Source of the DNA: CAYNVQ01 sp964400735
GTDB lineage: Bacteria; Acidobacteriota; Aminicenantia; Aminicenantales; Aminicenantaceae
Assembly (NCBI GenBank): GCA_964400735.1
Contig: CAYNVQ010000005.1
Coordinates: 253,616-317,615, forward strand
Reading direction: 5' to 3'
DNA: 64,000 nucleotides
Shown here: piece after piece, positions 44,365 to 52,590 of the stretch
Position numbering within the stretch: position 1 is the stretch's first letter
How the letters are laid out: every line of letters starts with the position of its first letter
Notes under the pieces: model-generated
Databases searched by the model: none
What the model saw: the letters and a program-made list of their open reading frames with translations, nothing else
Told to the model about the DNA's origin: nothing
Translations under genes and position numbers: made by a program

Positions 44365-44907
44365 TTGAAAAAGCGTTTAACTGAGTTCTCTCTTGTTCTT
44401 TTCATTTTTCTCCTTATTGCCGGATGCAAGGCTCCCGCTGTAGATACGTCTTTTGACTATGAAGAGGTGAAAAAATGCATCGAGCAATCGATAGGTTGGG
44501 CCATCGAGAAGGATTTCGACGTCATGTTCAGCCTGTGGGCCGACGACTTGTTTCATTTCTGGCTGGTTTCCGACAGTCTGGTGGTGGGCATGGAGAATTT
44601 TAAAAAGTATTGCGAACGGTGGAAAGATCCCGATTTCCGGGGGACTCGCTTCGAATTTAAAGACTTGCGCATCGTGTTTTCCCTTTCCGGTGATGTGGCT
44701 TGGTATTCCTGCTTTCTCGATGACTGTGGCTCCTATAAAGGCGTGGAGAATTGTTTGAAAGACGTTTTCCAGACCGGTGTTCTGGAGAAAAGGGACGGGC
44801 GATGGGTACATGTGCTGGTGCACGGAGCCTATCCTATCGACAAAATACCCGAGAATTATGTGAGGCGCTTTTATTCGGGCCTGTTTGAAAAGAAAGAAGA
44901 GAAATAG
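44365..44907 (+). CDS. Lipoprotein with NTF2/SnoaL-like domain
   Basis: 180 residues: lipoprotein signal with lipobox LIAGC (LVLFIFLLIAGCKAPA), then a compact alpha+beta domain of the SnoaL/NTF2 type (IEQSIGWAIEKDFDVMFSLW, DVAWYSCFLDDCGSYKG, KRDGRWVHVLVHGAYP). Likely anchored to the envelope; ligand or activity unknown. Start is TTG six bases after AAAGGAGG; an upstream TTG contains no site. Stands alone between two stretches of gene debris. Confidence 0.82.
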   Translation: MKKRLTEFSLVLFIFLLIAGCKAPAVDTSFDYEEVKKCIEQSIGWAIEKDFDVMFSLWADDLFHFWLVSDSLVVGMENFKKYCERWKDPDFRGTRFEFKDLRIVFSLSGDVAWYSCFLDDCGSYKGVENCLKDVFQTGVLEKRDGRWVHVLVHGAYPIDKIPENYVRRFYSGLFEKKEEK

Positions 44908-45074
44908 CTGGATGCTTCTGGTCTCCCCTAACTAGTGTCTGATTCCTTAAGAATTGAAGCATAAGAGGTTTATCATTAAAATAAACAATTTTTTTTATCT
45001 TACAGGATAGTGCTCTCACTTTACATATGTAGCAATGTCGGGGGGCAGGTCAGGTCAGCTCCGAGATAAACGCC

Positions 45075-45170
45075 ATGATGTTGCACTGGAGTATTTTCGT
45101 ATCAAAGACTGGAACTCCTTATTGGGCTGGAAGGGGACATGATAGTTACGGGCGCGATGATATCTATTTT
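45075..45170 (+). pseudogene. PD40 beta-propeller remnant
   Basis: Reads SIFVSKTGTPYWAGRGHDSY GRDDIYFSRF, one PD40 repeat as in the propeller at 35745, then the frame degenerates. No start or continuation is seen. Confidence 0.45.
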
Positions 45171-45306
45171 TCCAGATTTGGCGGTCCTGTCAAATATTGT
45201 TCGCAAATTCGCCATAGTAAACTCCTCAGAATGCCCGTGCCTCTACTAAATTCTCTTTCCCATCCAGTGCCAGGATCAGCTTCTCTCTTTTGATATAACA
45301 GCGTTC

Positions 45307-45495
45307 ATTGATCCACCCGGTCGTTCCAGAGGCAGTGTATGTTATTATATCGAAAATATATTTTTTTCAGGGGATGTATTATTTAAAAGACGTGTTGGTA
45401 GCACTAACAAGCCTCAGTGCGGAGGCCAGAAAAAATTAATTAAATCGGTTCGCAGATTTTACGATGACATACAACGGACACATAATGCTGAATGA
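45307..45495 (+). pseudogene. MBL-fold (glyoxalase-II-like) hydrolase, internal/C-terminal remnant
   Basis: Reads GSVCYYIENIFFSGDVLFKR then RVGSTNKPQCGGQKKLIKSV, recognisable as the SVCYYI-SGDxLF-GRTDLPGG segment of glyoxalase-II-like metallo-hydrolases, ending at a TGA inside repeat B. The metal-binding start is missing and the TPGHT segment is degraded. Confidence 0.6.
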
Positions 45496-45592
45496 GCATT
45501 AGCAAATCCCGGGGTGTAATATTGGCATGTTTACTGTGGATACTAAAAAAGTGAATACTAACTATAGGAGAGAGAATATGACATTATGCAAG
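45466..45592 (+). repeat. Dispersed repeat B, copy 2
   Basis: Second copy of the promoter/RBS/start-codon repeat. The -24 element TGGCAT (45523-45528) is kept but -12 reads CTGT, so sigma-54 use is doubtful. Here it starts the gene at 45578. Confidence 0.85.
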
Positions 45593-45790
45593 TTAAATTC
45601 AGAGGGAAAGCTGTTAAAAATGATCCTCAAAGACTATGACCATGTTAAGGTGACCAAGAAGGATAAGGAGGAATTCTTTGAATGGCTGCCAAGTGAAATG
45701 GTTCCGACGAGAGACAGGATAGAACTTCCCAAAGAATATCCCATCATTTTATCATCATCACAGCTATCAGGAGGTCAGCATTATGTATAA
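45578..45790 (+). CDS. Small hypothetical protein MTLCK-type, upstream of serine hydrolase
   Basis: 70 residues, hydrophilic, no signal or TM segment: MTLCKLNSEGKLLKMILKDY, then a WLPSEMVPTRDRIELPKEYP segment. The start has AGGAGAG within repeat B. The 3' end overlaps the serine hydrolase start by 8 bases, and the hydrolase ribosome site lies within it, so the two are translationally coupled. No family recognised. The first five codons equal those of the small frame at 22800. Confidence 0.5.
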   Translation: MTLCKLNSEGKLLKMILKDYDHVKVTKKDKEEFFEWLPSEMVPTRDRIELPKEYPIILSSSQLSGGQHYV

Positions 45791-47447
45791 CATTTTTATT
45801 AGAATAACTTTGTTTCTATCACTTTTAATTTTGAATTCTTTTGTCCTGGCAGATGAAAGTCTTGAAAGAAAAATTGCCCAGGTTGATAAACTGTTTGCAG
45901 AATACTCAATGGAGACACCTGGTGCTGCTGTTGCAATCGTCCACAACGGCGAGATAATCCATTTGGCTGGATATGGAAACGCCAATCTGGATTATGAGAT
46001 TCCGATCACTCCTTCAACTGTTTTTAACGTTGGATCTTGCGCAAAACAGTTTACTGCTATGGCAATTGCCATTCTAGTAAAAGAGGGGAAAATCTCTCTG
46101 GGTGATGATATTCGCAAATATATTCCTGAACTAAATGATTTTGGCCATACAATCACAATTCGCCATTTGCTTCATCACACAAGTGGACTCCGTGAGTATC
46201 TCGTCCTCATGCATATGGCCGGTTATCATGATGACGATTTCTGGGACAGAGAAAGAGCACTAAAAGTTATCACTCGCCAGAAGGATTTGAATTTTATGCC
46301 TGGCGAAGAATATCTCTATAGTAATACTGATTACGCACTCTTAGGTGAAATCGTTGTACGGACTGTAAAACAACCCCTTTCAGTTTTTGCAAGAAAGAAT
46401 ATTTTCGATGTGCTGAAGATGTCAAACACCAATTTTTTCGAAGACTACCAAATGATTATAAAAAATCGTTCAGACTGTTATTTCCCTCGGCCGGATCATT
46501 ATCTCAAGGGAACAATTACTACGAATTGGCCGGGAGCAGGATACCTTTTCACTACAGCTGAAGACATAGCAAAGTGGCTATTGAATTTTGACAATCAGAC
46601 ACTGGGAAAGGACTTGATGGACATTTTTCTATCTCGTGGAACACTTAACAACGGAGAAGCAAACGCCTACGGTTTTGGATTAGTACATGATGAGTATCAA
46701 GGGAAGAAAAGGTATGGCCATGATGGGGCTCATTCAGGCTTTTCGGCAATAATAAGATTTTACCCTGATGATCGTTTTGGCGTGGCTATTTTTTATAATC
46801 ATAACAATTGGTTTAACGTAGGCAGAGTTGCAAATAAAGTTGCCGATATTTTTCTGGAATTGAAATCAATACAATATACCCCGTTTTATAAGGCGCCCCC
46901 CAGAATATACCTCGATTCTGAAACATTGAATCGCTTTGTCGGTTTTTATAATATGGAGTTAGGTGATTTTCAGATCCTGCTGGATAAAGGAAAGTTGTAC
47001 TATACCTCACCAGGAGAGAAGCTTGATGAATTGATTCCGTTTACGGAAACATCGTTCTTCATAGAATCACTAAACAGACAGGAATTCACTTTCGAGCTCG
47101 ATAAAGACGGAAAAGCCAATCACTTCACTTTTAAGTTAAAAGATAAAGAATTTAAAGGCCAGAGAATTAGAGGATATCCTGAGCCAACTTTTAGGATTAA
47201 AGATTATATCGGCACTTATTACAGCGACGAACTGGACACGTTCTATCTCCTGGTCGATATAAACGATATTTTGTATGTGCAGAACATGAGAGTAAAAGAT
47301 TTTACTCTAGGTCATTCCGAAAATGATACTTTCTACGGGCCAGGAGATTTTCGACAGGTTACATTTACAAGAAATGACAAGGGTGAAGTCGACGGTTTCC
47401 TTGTAAGTTCAGGTGGAGTACGCAACCTGAAATTTATAAAAAAATAA
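45783..47447 (+). CDS. Exported class C beta-lactamase-fold serine hydrolase
   Basis: 554 residues: signal peptide (~1-24), beta-lactamase/D-peptidase domain with S-x-x-K in NVGSCAKQFTAMAIA, the LLHHTSGLREY strand, Y-x-N in YLYSNTDYALLGE, and the third motif HDGAHSGFSAII, followed by a C-terminal lipocalin-like beta-domain (~380-554). Such enzymes are esterases, D-aminopeptidases or beta-lactamases; the extra C-terminal domain favours a peptidase/esterase over a true AmpC. AGGAGG precedes the ATG, inside the upstream small gene. Repeat C follows 9 bases after the stop. Confidence 0.93.
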   Translation: MYNIFIRITLFLSLLILNSFVLADESLERKIAQVDKLFAEYSMETPGAAVAIVHNGEIIHLAGYGNANLDYEIPITPSTVFNVGSCAKQFTAMAIAILVKEGKISLGDDIRKYIPELNDFGHTITIRHLLHHTSGLREYLVLMHMAGYHDDDFWDRERALKVITRQKDLNFMPGEEYLYSNTDYALLGEIVVRTVKQPLSVFARKNIFDVLKMSNTNFFEDYQMIIKNRSDCYFPRPDHYLKGTITTNWPGAGYLFTTAEDIAKWLLNFDNQTLGKDLMDIFLSRGTLNNGEANAYGFGLVHDEYQGKKRYGHDGAHSGFSAIIRFYPDDRFGVAIFYNHNNWFNVGRVANKVADIFLELKSIQYTPFYKAPPRIYLDSETLNRFVGFYNMELGDFQILLDKGKLYYTSPGEKLDELIPFTETSFFIESLNRQEFTFELDKDGKANHFTFKLKDKEFKGQRIRGYPEPTFRIKDYIGTYYSDELDTFYLLVDINDILYVQNMRVKDFTLGHSENDTFYGPGDFRQVTFTRNDKGEVDGFLVSSGGVRNLKFIKK

Positions 47448-47455
47448 TTCCGGAC

Positions 47456-47534
47456 AAGTGTAAGTTTCTAATCCATATTGAGATTAAAATCGAGGTGAAG
47501 ACAATCATATTTCACCTGTTTATATGTTATTGGG
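47456..47534 (+). repeat. Dispersed repeat C, copy 2
   Basis: 79 bases, one mismatch to 40315-40393, in the same direction. Together the copies bracket ~7 kb holding the S9 peptidase, SDR, lipoprotein and serine hydrolase. Confidence 0.9.
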
Positions 47535-47606
47535 AATATATGAATGTAATATAAGTTTAAATAAGCATCGAGACAAATCTAAGAAGTGGGGGGGGTAGAT
47601 CAGAAT

Positions 47607-48623
47607 ATGGACGATAAATATCAAGTTTTAAAAAGCCAATCAGAAGAAATTATTAATTGTATTAGTGATGGTGTTGTTCAACTCGATATGAAGGGAAAGA
47701 TATTAAAAATAAACAAGAGAGTGACAGAATTCGGAGGTTGGATAGAAAAAGAAATTGTCGGAAAAAATATTCGACATCTCCATATGTTTTCAGCAGAGGA
47801 TGCAAAAAAGGTATACTCATACTTTAATAAAACATTATTAGGGCAGAGAGTTCCACTCCAGGAGGTCGATGTTTTTACAAAATCTGGCGAGAGAAAGGCA
47901 GTTGAGATCCATGGATCTCTTTTAAAAAAGAATGAAAAATCCGTAGGAGTAATTACGGTTATAAGAGATATTACTGAGCGGAAAATGGCAGAAGAACAGC
48001 TAAAAAGATCACTCGAGGAGAAAGAGATTTTAATGAGAGAAATTCACCATCGAGTCAAAAACAATATGCAGCTAATGCTAAGTCTTTTAAGATTACAATC
48101 AAGACAGGTGAAAGATAAGGAAGCTTCTGAAATTCTCGGTGTGTGGCGAAATCGTATAAGAACGATTGCTCTGATTCATGAGAAATTGTATAGCTCTGAA
48201 GATATGACGAGGATTAACTTTAAAGATTATATACAGGTATTGGCAGTTTCATTATTCCACGCATTTGAGGTCAAAGAATCTGAGATACAATTAAATACTA
48301 AGGTTGAAGATGTTTCCCTGGATATAAATGCAGCAATTCCTTTAGGTTTGATCGTGAATGAACTCATTTCTAATGCTATTAAGCACGCATTCCCAGATAA
48401 AAGGAGTTGCAAGATAGACTTGGAAATGTATTTAGAAAACGAGGAGCATTATATTTTGATAATTGAAGATAATGGTGTTGGCATTAAAGAAGAAATGGAT
48501 GTTCGAAATCCACAGTCACTTGGACTTCAACTAGTGAATGATTTAATAGAACAGATAGGGGGAAGCTTCGATTTTGATGGAAGGAATGGAACATCATTTA
48601 GAATTTCTTTCAAAAAAAAATAA
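47607..48623 (+). CDS. Soluble PAS histidine kinase, HisKA_2 type
   Basis: 338 residues: PAS domain (~12-125, ISDGVVQLDMKGKILKINKR through VGVITVIRDITERKMAEEQL), HisKA_2 phospho-acceptor with LMREIHHRVKNNMQLMLSLL, and HATPase_c with NELISNAIKHAFPD, IEDNGVGIKE and GTSFRISF. No TM segment, so it senses inside the cell. HisKA_2/HWE kinases usually feed single-domain or output regulators in stress or light responses; no response regulator is present here. Start ATG after a G-rich run. Repeat C lies 72 bases upstream and a solo IS end 32 bases after the stop. Confidence 0.93.
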   Translation: MDDKYQVLKSQSEEIINCISDGVVQLDMKGKILKINKRVTEFGGWIEKEIVGKNIRHLHMFSAEDAKKVYSYFNKTLLGQRVPLQEVDVFTKSGERKAVEIHGSLLKKNEKSVGVITVIRDITERKMAEEQLKRSLEEKEILMREIHHRVKNNMQLMLSLLRLQSRQVKDKEASEILGVWRNRIRTIALIHEKLYSSEDMTRINFKDYIQVLAVSLFHAFEVKESEIQLNTKVEDVSLDINAAIPLGLIVNELISNAIKHAFPDKRSCKIDLEMYLENEEHYILIIEDNGVGIKEEMDVRNPQSLGLQLVNDLIEQIGGSFDFDGRNGTSFRISFKKK

Positions 48624-48654
48624 AATGATAATTCCAATTTTTACTCAAATATAT

Positions 48655-48674
48655 GGTGCTTCCTCAGGGAAGTA
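48655..48674 (+). mobile_element. Solo IS1-like end
   Basis: GGTGCTTCCTCAGGGAAGTA, the terminal repeat only, running straight into a tRNA-3'-end-like stretch (48675-48715). Confidence 0.6.
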
Positions 48675-48777
48675 TTGCAGATTCGGGGGTTCGAGTCCGC
48701 CCGCCGGGCCTACCGGATCCAGTTCGTCTTCTCTTGGCCCGGATTGATCGTGAATTACATTTTCTGGGAGGTAGCCA

Positions 48778-49151
48778 TGTTGAAAAATTACCTGACGATT
48801 GCTTGGCGGAATCTCAGGAGAAACAAAGTGATCTCCTTTATCAACGTCGCAGGCCTGGCTCTGGGAATGGCCTGCGCCCTCCTGATCTTTCTCTGGGTAG
48901 ATGGCGAGCTGAGCGTCGATAGGACTCAACCGAATGGCGACCGGATCTTCCGGCTGGAGGAGGGGGACTGGGCCGACCTTTATAAGCGGATTCAACAAAG
49001 GAGAGGGCACGCGAAGGCGGCCGTAGCAGTAGCTCGACATTTAGCGGAAGCAACCTTCTGGATGCTGAAAAGGAATGAGCCTTATAAAGAAAGAAAAAAT
49101 AAGCCTGTTTCGTCTACTCGGAAGTCAACGCGATTTCAGCATGAGGCTTAA
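48778..49151 (+). pseudogene. Chimeric frame: FtsX-permease N-terminus joined to IS110 transposase C-terminus
   Basis: Residues 1-~68 are a permease start (MLKNYLTIAWRNLRRNKVIS, NVAGLALGMACALLIFLWVD, GDRIFRLEEG). From ~YKR onwards it turns into an IS110-type tail (QQRRGHAKAAVAVARHLAEA, TFWMLKRNEPYKE). Neither part is functional alone. A ribosome-like GGGAGG precedes the ATG. The junction (~48975) marks an IS110-mediated deletion. Confidence 0.75.
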
Positions 49152-49579
49152 AACCTCGTTAAGTTGATTGCGGAACTTTCGAGGAAGATGCTCATGCTGC
49201 AGAGACAGCGAATACATGCATCTGGGGAAACAGGCTTTGAGCTGACAAGACGAAAGGTTTATTTATTTGAGAAAGAAAGGAGAAATCATGTGATTATCCC
49301 TTGATATTCGCAGCGCTTTCATACATGCTGATTCGAATACAAGAATAAGGGAGATTGAGATTGACCCGTTCTGGACTCAAACCTGGAAGCCGGCGATTAA
49401 GAGTGCTGGGCATCTGGGAACATCAAAAGATATTAGATTTTTCCTAACAAAATTATTTTGAATTAAGGCAACCTTTTTTTTCAAAAAGATGTCTTTATTT
49501 ATATAATTAAAAAATTTAATAATATGAATAAAACCGTAATTATAATTCGAGTCTAACAGATATTAGCAGGAGTGAGGAT
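49152..49579. other. Region before padR with an unidentified coding remnant
   Basis: Frame ~49300-49461 reads LDIRSAFIHADSNTRIREIE then IDPFWTQTWKPAIKSAGHLG and stops; it looks protein-like but has no start and no family I recognise. GTCTAAC at 49551-49557 recalls the candidate PadR motif near the padR genes. Confidence 0.35.
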
Positions 49580-49918
49580 ATGGCTTTTTTGACCAAATTG
49601 GAGGAGCTATTCATGCTGGCTGTTTTCCATCATAATGGACCGGCCTGTTTGATGGATATACGAAAGTATCTGCTTGATAAGACCGTCAAAGACTGGGCCA
49701 TTGCTTCGCTCTACATCGCTTTGGACAAGCTGAAAAAGAAGGGCTTTGTGGAAAGCTACAAAGGAGAGCCCAAAAACGTACGGGGAGGAAAAGCACTCAG
49801 GTACTACCTTATAACCAAAAGGGGGACTCGCGCCCTGGAGGAGGCCTGGAAGATGCAGGAAAGCATGTGGAAGGATTTTATCTGCACTTTAGCCCGGAAC
49901 CATCATACCGATGAATAA
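49580..49918 (+). CDS. PadR-family transcriptional regulator
   Basis: 112 residues: KLEELFMLAVFHHNGPACLM (first helices), ASLYIALDKLKKKGFVESYK (recognition region), wing ALRYYLITKRGTRALEEAWK. AGGAGTGAGG precedes the ATG. The stop overlaps the permease start by 8 bases, a tight padR-permease operon. Its target is most likely its own promoter. Confidence 0.93.
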   Translation: MAFLTKLEELFMLAVFHHNGPACLMDIRKYLLDKTVKDWAIASLYIALDKLKKKGFVESYKGEPKNVRGGKALRYYLITKRGTRALEEAWKMQESMWKDFICTLARNHHTDE

Positions 49919-52535
49919 AAAATCCCATCCTCCAAGAACTTCATTGAATTTTCTCCTAAGATTTATGGATCTAGAGGAGCGGGAGAATTTCATGGAGTAT
50001 GTGGATTCCGTTTATAGAAGAATCCTTCTTACCAAAGGCCAGAAGTCTGCCCTGGCTTGGTTCTGGAGTCAGTTCATTCGATCTCTGCCCAGGCTGATCG
50101 AAAAATCCATGGAAGGAGACATCATCATGATAAAAAATTATTTAAAAATCGCCATCAGGTGCATCAAGAGGCGAAAAATCTATTCTTTCATCAACATCAC
50201 AGGATTAGCTATCGGGATTACGGCAGCGGTGATCATTCTGCTTTGGGTTTATGATGAGCGCAGCTACGATCGATTCCATGCCAATGCTGACCGGATATAC
50301 CGTGTGGCTCAGGTCTTTCATTACGACGATTATCATCAGGAGCAAGCCAACACACCGGCAATCTTGACACCGACAATGATAGAAGAATGTCCCGAAGTTG
50401 AGCTTGCAACACGTCTTAGGGGTTACGAGGATGATTATATCGTGATAGCCGATGAGAAAAAATTCAATGAGTCGGGATTGGGCATAGCTGACGAGTCCTT
50501 CTTCACATTATTTTCCTTCCCGGTAATTGAAGGAAACCCGAGTACTGTGCTATCGGAACCGCAAACGGTTGCGATCTCCGAAAGAGCCGCAGCAAAATAT
50601 TTCGGCAGTTCAGCGGTTGTCGGCCGCACACTTACGATCTTCGATGAAGATTTTCTTATCAGCGGTATCTTTAAAAACATGCCTGACAATTCGCACTTTC
50701 ACTTTGATGTTCTCTGTTCTTTTGTCTCTTTTGAGCGGTACCAAAAGCCACAGTGGGGTATGAATGTCTTCAAAACATATGTGCTTCTCCGGGAAGGCAG
50801 CAGCCTTACGGCACTTCAGGATAAACTCGATGACATCGTTAAAAATCACATGTTCGATACTGAGGAAAGATATGAGGCCACTCTGGCAAAAGGTAACTAC
50901 ACAAAATTTCCTTTGCGGCCCTTGACGGATATTCACCTTCGGTCCCATTTACTCTGGGAATTCGAAGCCAACGGAAACACGATGTACGTCCAATTCTTCA
51001 CGATCATAGCCGTATTCATCCTCCTCATTGCTATTGTCAACTACATCAATCTTTCGACGGCCCGGTCGAGCAACAGGGCCAGGGAGGTAGGCATCCGCAA
51101 AACTGTCGGTTCGACACGGTCATCACTTGTCCACCAGTTCCTGATTGAATCGATATTAACGAGCCTTTTAGCCTTGATCCTTGCCTTGATCTTCATCCGA
51201 ATTCTGTTGCCTGTCTTTCGCCAGCTCGTCGGAAAGCCCTGGCTGCAGTTCCAATATATCCAGAATCCATTAAGTCTTCTGGCCCTTGCAGCTTTGGCAG
51301 TACTGATCGGTCTTACCGCAGGTCTTTATCCGTCGCTTTTCCTGTCCTCGTTCAAGCCTGTGGCCGTGCTTGGTGGAAAGTTCAGCCATGGATTCAAGGG
51401 CTCGATCCTGCGCAACGGACTTGTCGTGTTTCAATTTTCTCTATCGATCGTTCTTTTGGTAGGGACCCTCGTCGTTCAAAAACAGATGGCCTTTGTCCAA
51501 ACTCAGAATCTGGGATACGACAGGGACCAGGTCGTCGTCATTGAAACATACGGAAAGTTGAGCCAAAAATTATCCACATTCAAAGAGAACTTGAAGCATA
51601 ATCCTTCTGTCATGGCGGTTTCAGCCTCTTCTAGTGTTCCCGGCACATCCTTCACCAACGTAGGATTCCGCCTCGAAGGCACGACAAATTATCCTGGCAC
51701 GAATCTTTTTATCGTGGACGAGGATTTTCTGGATGTCATGCAGCTTGAAATGGTTGAAGGCCGTTTTTTTTCCAAGGAGTTCCCCACAGACAGGCAGGCC
51801 CTCATCCTTAACGAAAGCAAGGCCCGCGCACTGAACGCGGATGACCTGCTTAGTAAACGGATCGAAGGTTGGGTGGGGGGAGATCAAAATTATTGGTTTC
51901 CTGTCATTGGTATCGTGAAGGATTTCCATTATGAATCTTTTCATGAGCCCATTAAGCCTCTGGCAATGGTGATGCTTCACGGCGTATGCCCATGGACAGA
52001 GGCTTATGTATCCGTACGTATTCAAACCGGTCAAGTTCATGAGACTATGGCCCATATACGGGAAACCTGGGGCAGGATCATGTCGGGAACACCTTTCGAA
52101 TTTTCTTTTCTCGATACGATCTACGATGATCAGTACCGGAACGAGGAACGGACGGGCCGGGTATTCACAATTTTCACTTTTTTCGCCCTGTTCGTAGCCT
52201 GTCTGGGTTTGCTGGGGCTGGCATCCTTCACCGCAGAACAGCGGACCAAGGAGATCGGCATAAGGAAGGTTTTGGGTGCCTCTGCTCCCGGAATCATCCT
52301 GATGATGTCCCGGGAATTTACCCGCTGGGTGCTTCTGGCCAACATCATCGCGTGGCCTATCGCCTATTACACCATGCATCGCTGGCTCCAGAGTTTTGCC
52401 TACCGGAGCGATATCGGATTGTTTGTGTTTATCCTCTCCGGTTTCATTGCCGTGGTCATTGCCCTGCTGACGGTCAGTTTCCAAGCTGCCAAAGCCGCCA
52501 CGGCCAACCCGGTAGATTCCCTGCGGTACGAATAA
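49911..52535 (+). CDS. FtsX/MacB-type ABC transporter permease with prefix domain
   Basis: 874 residues. Helical prefix (~1-70: LNFLLRFMDLEERENFMEYV), core start MIKNYLKIAIRCIKRRKIYS, TM1 TGLAIGITAAVIILLWV, periplasmic MacB loop, three TMs ~360-500 (IIAVFILLIAIVNYINLSTA), a second FtsX half, and final ATANPVDSLRYE. Full length, no damage. Inner-membrane exporter or mechanotransmission permease; its ATPase must be elsewhere. GC-richer than the permease at 23038, so the paralogues differ in origin or age. Confidence 0.93.
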   Translation: MNKKSHPPRTSLNFLLRFMDLEERENFMEYVDSVYRRILLTKGQKSALAWFWSQFIRSLPRLIEKSMEGDIIMIKNYLKIAIRCIKRRKIYSFINITGLAIGITAAVIILLWVYDERSYDRFHANADRIYRVAQVFHYDDYHQEQANTPAILTPTMIEECPEVELATRLRGYEDDYIVIADEKKFNESGLGIADESFFTLFSFPVIEGNPSTVLSEPQTVAISERAAAKYFGSSAVVGRTLTIFDEDFLISGIFKNMPDNSHFHFDVLCSFVSFERYQKPQWGMNVFKTYVLLREGSSLTALQDKLDDIVKNHMFDTEERYEATLAKGNYTKFPLRPLTDIHLRSHLLWEFEANGNTMYVQFFTIIAVFILLIAIVNYINLSTARSSNRAREVGIRKTVGSTRSSLVHQFLIESILTSLLALILALIFIRILLPVFRQLVGKPWLQFQYIQNPLSLLALAALAVLIGLTAGLYPSLFLSSFKPVAVLGGKFSHGFKGSILRNGLVVFQFSLSIVLLVGTLVVQKQMAFVQTQNLGYDRDQVVVIETYGKLSQKLSTFKENLKHNPSVMAVSASSSVPGTSFTNVGFRLEGTTNYPGTNLFIVDEDFLDVMQLEMVEGRFFSKEFPTDRQALILNESKARALNADDLLSKRIEGWVGGDQNYWFPVIGIVKDFHYESFHEPIKPLAMVMLHGVCPWTEAYVSVRIQTGQVHETMAHIRETWGRIMSGTPFEFSFLDTIYDDQYRNEERTGRVFTIFTFFALFVACLGLLGLASFTAEQRTKEIGIRKVLGASAPGIILMMSREFTRWVLLANIIAWPIAYYTMHRWLQSFAYRSDIGLFVFILSGFIAVVIALLTVSFQAAKAATANPVDSLRYE

Positions 52536-52590
52536 AAAGAGGCTGAAGGGAAATAATTGTCTTAAAAAAACTCTCAAAAAGGAGAAAATT

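Noticed and set aside
45523..45537. Sigma-54 promoter in repeat B copy 2
   Set aside because: The -12 GC doublet is lost (CTGT); probably inactive.
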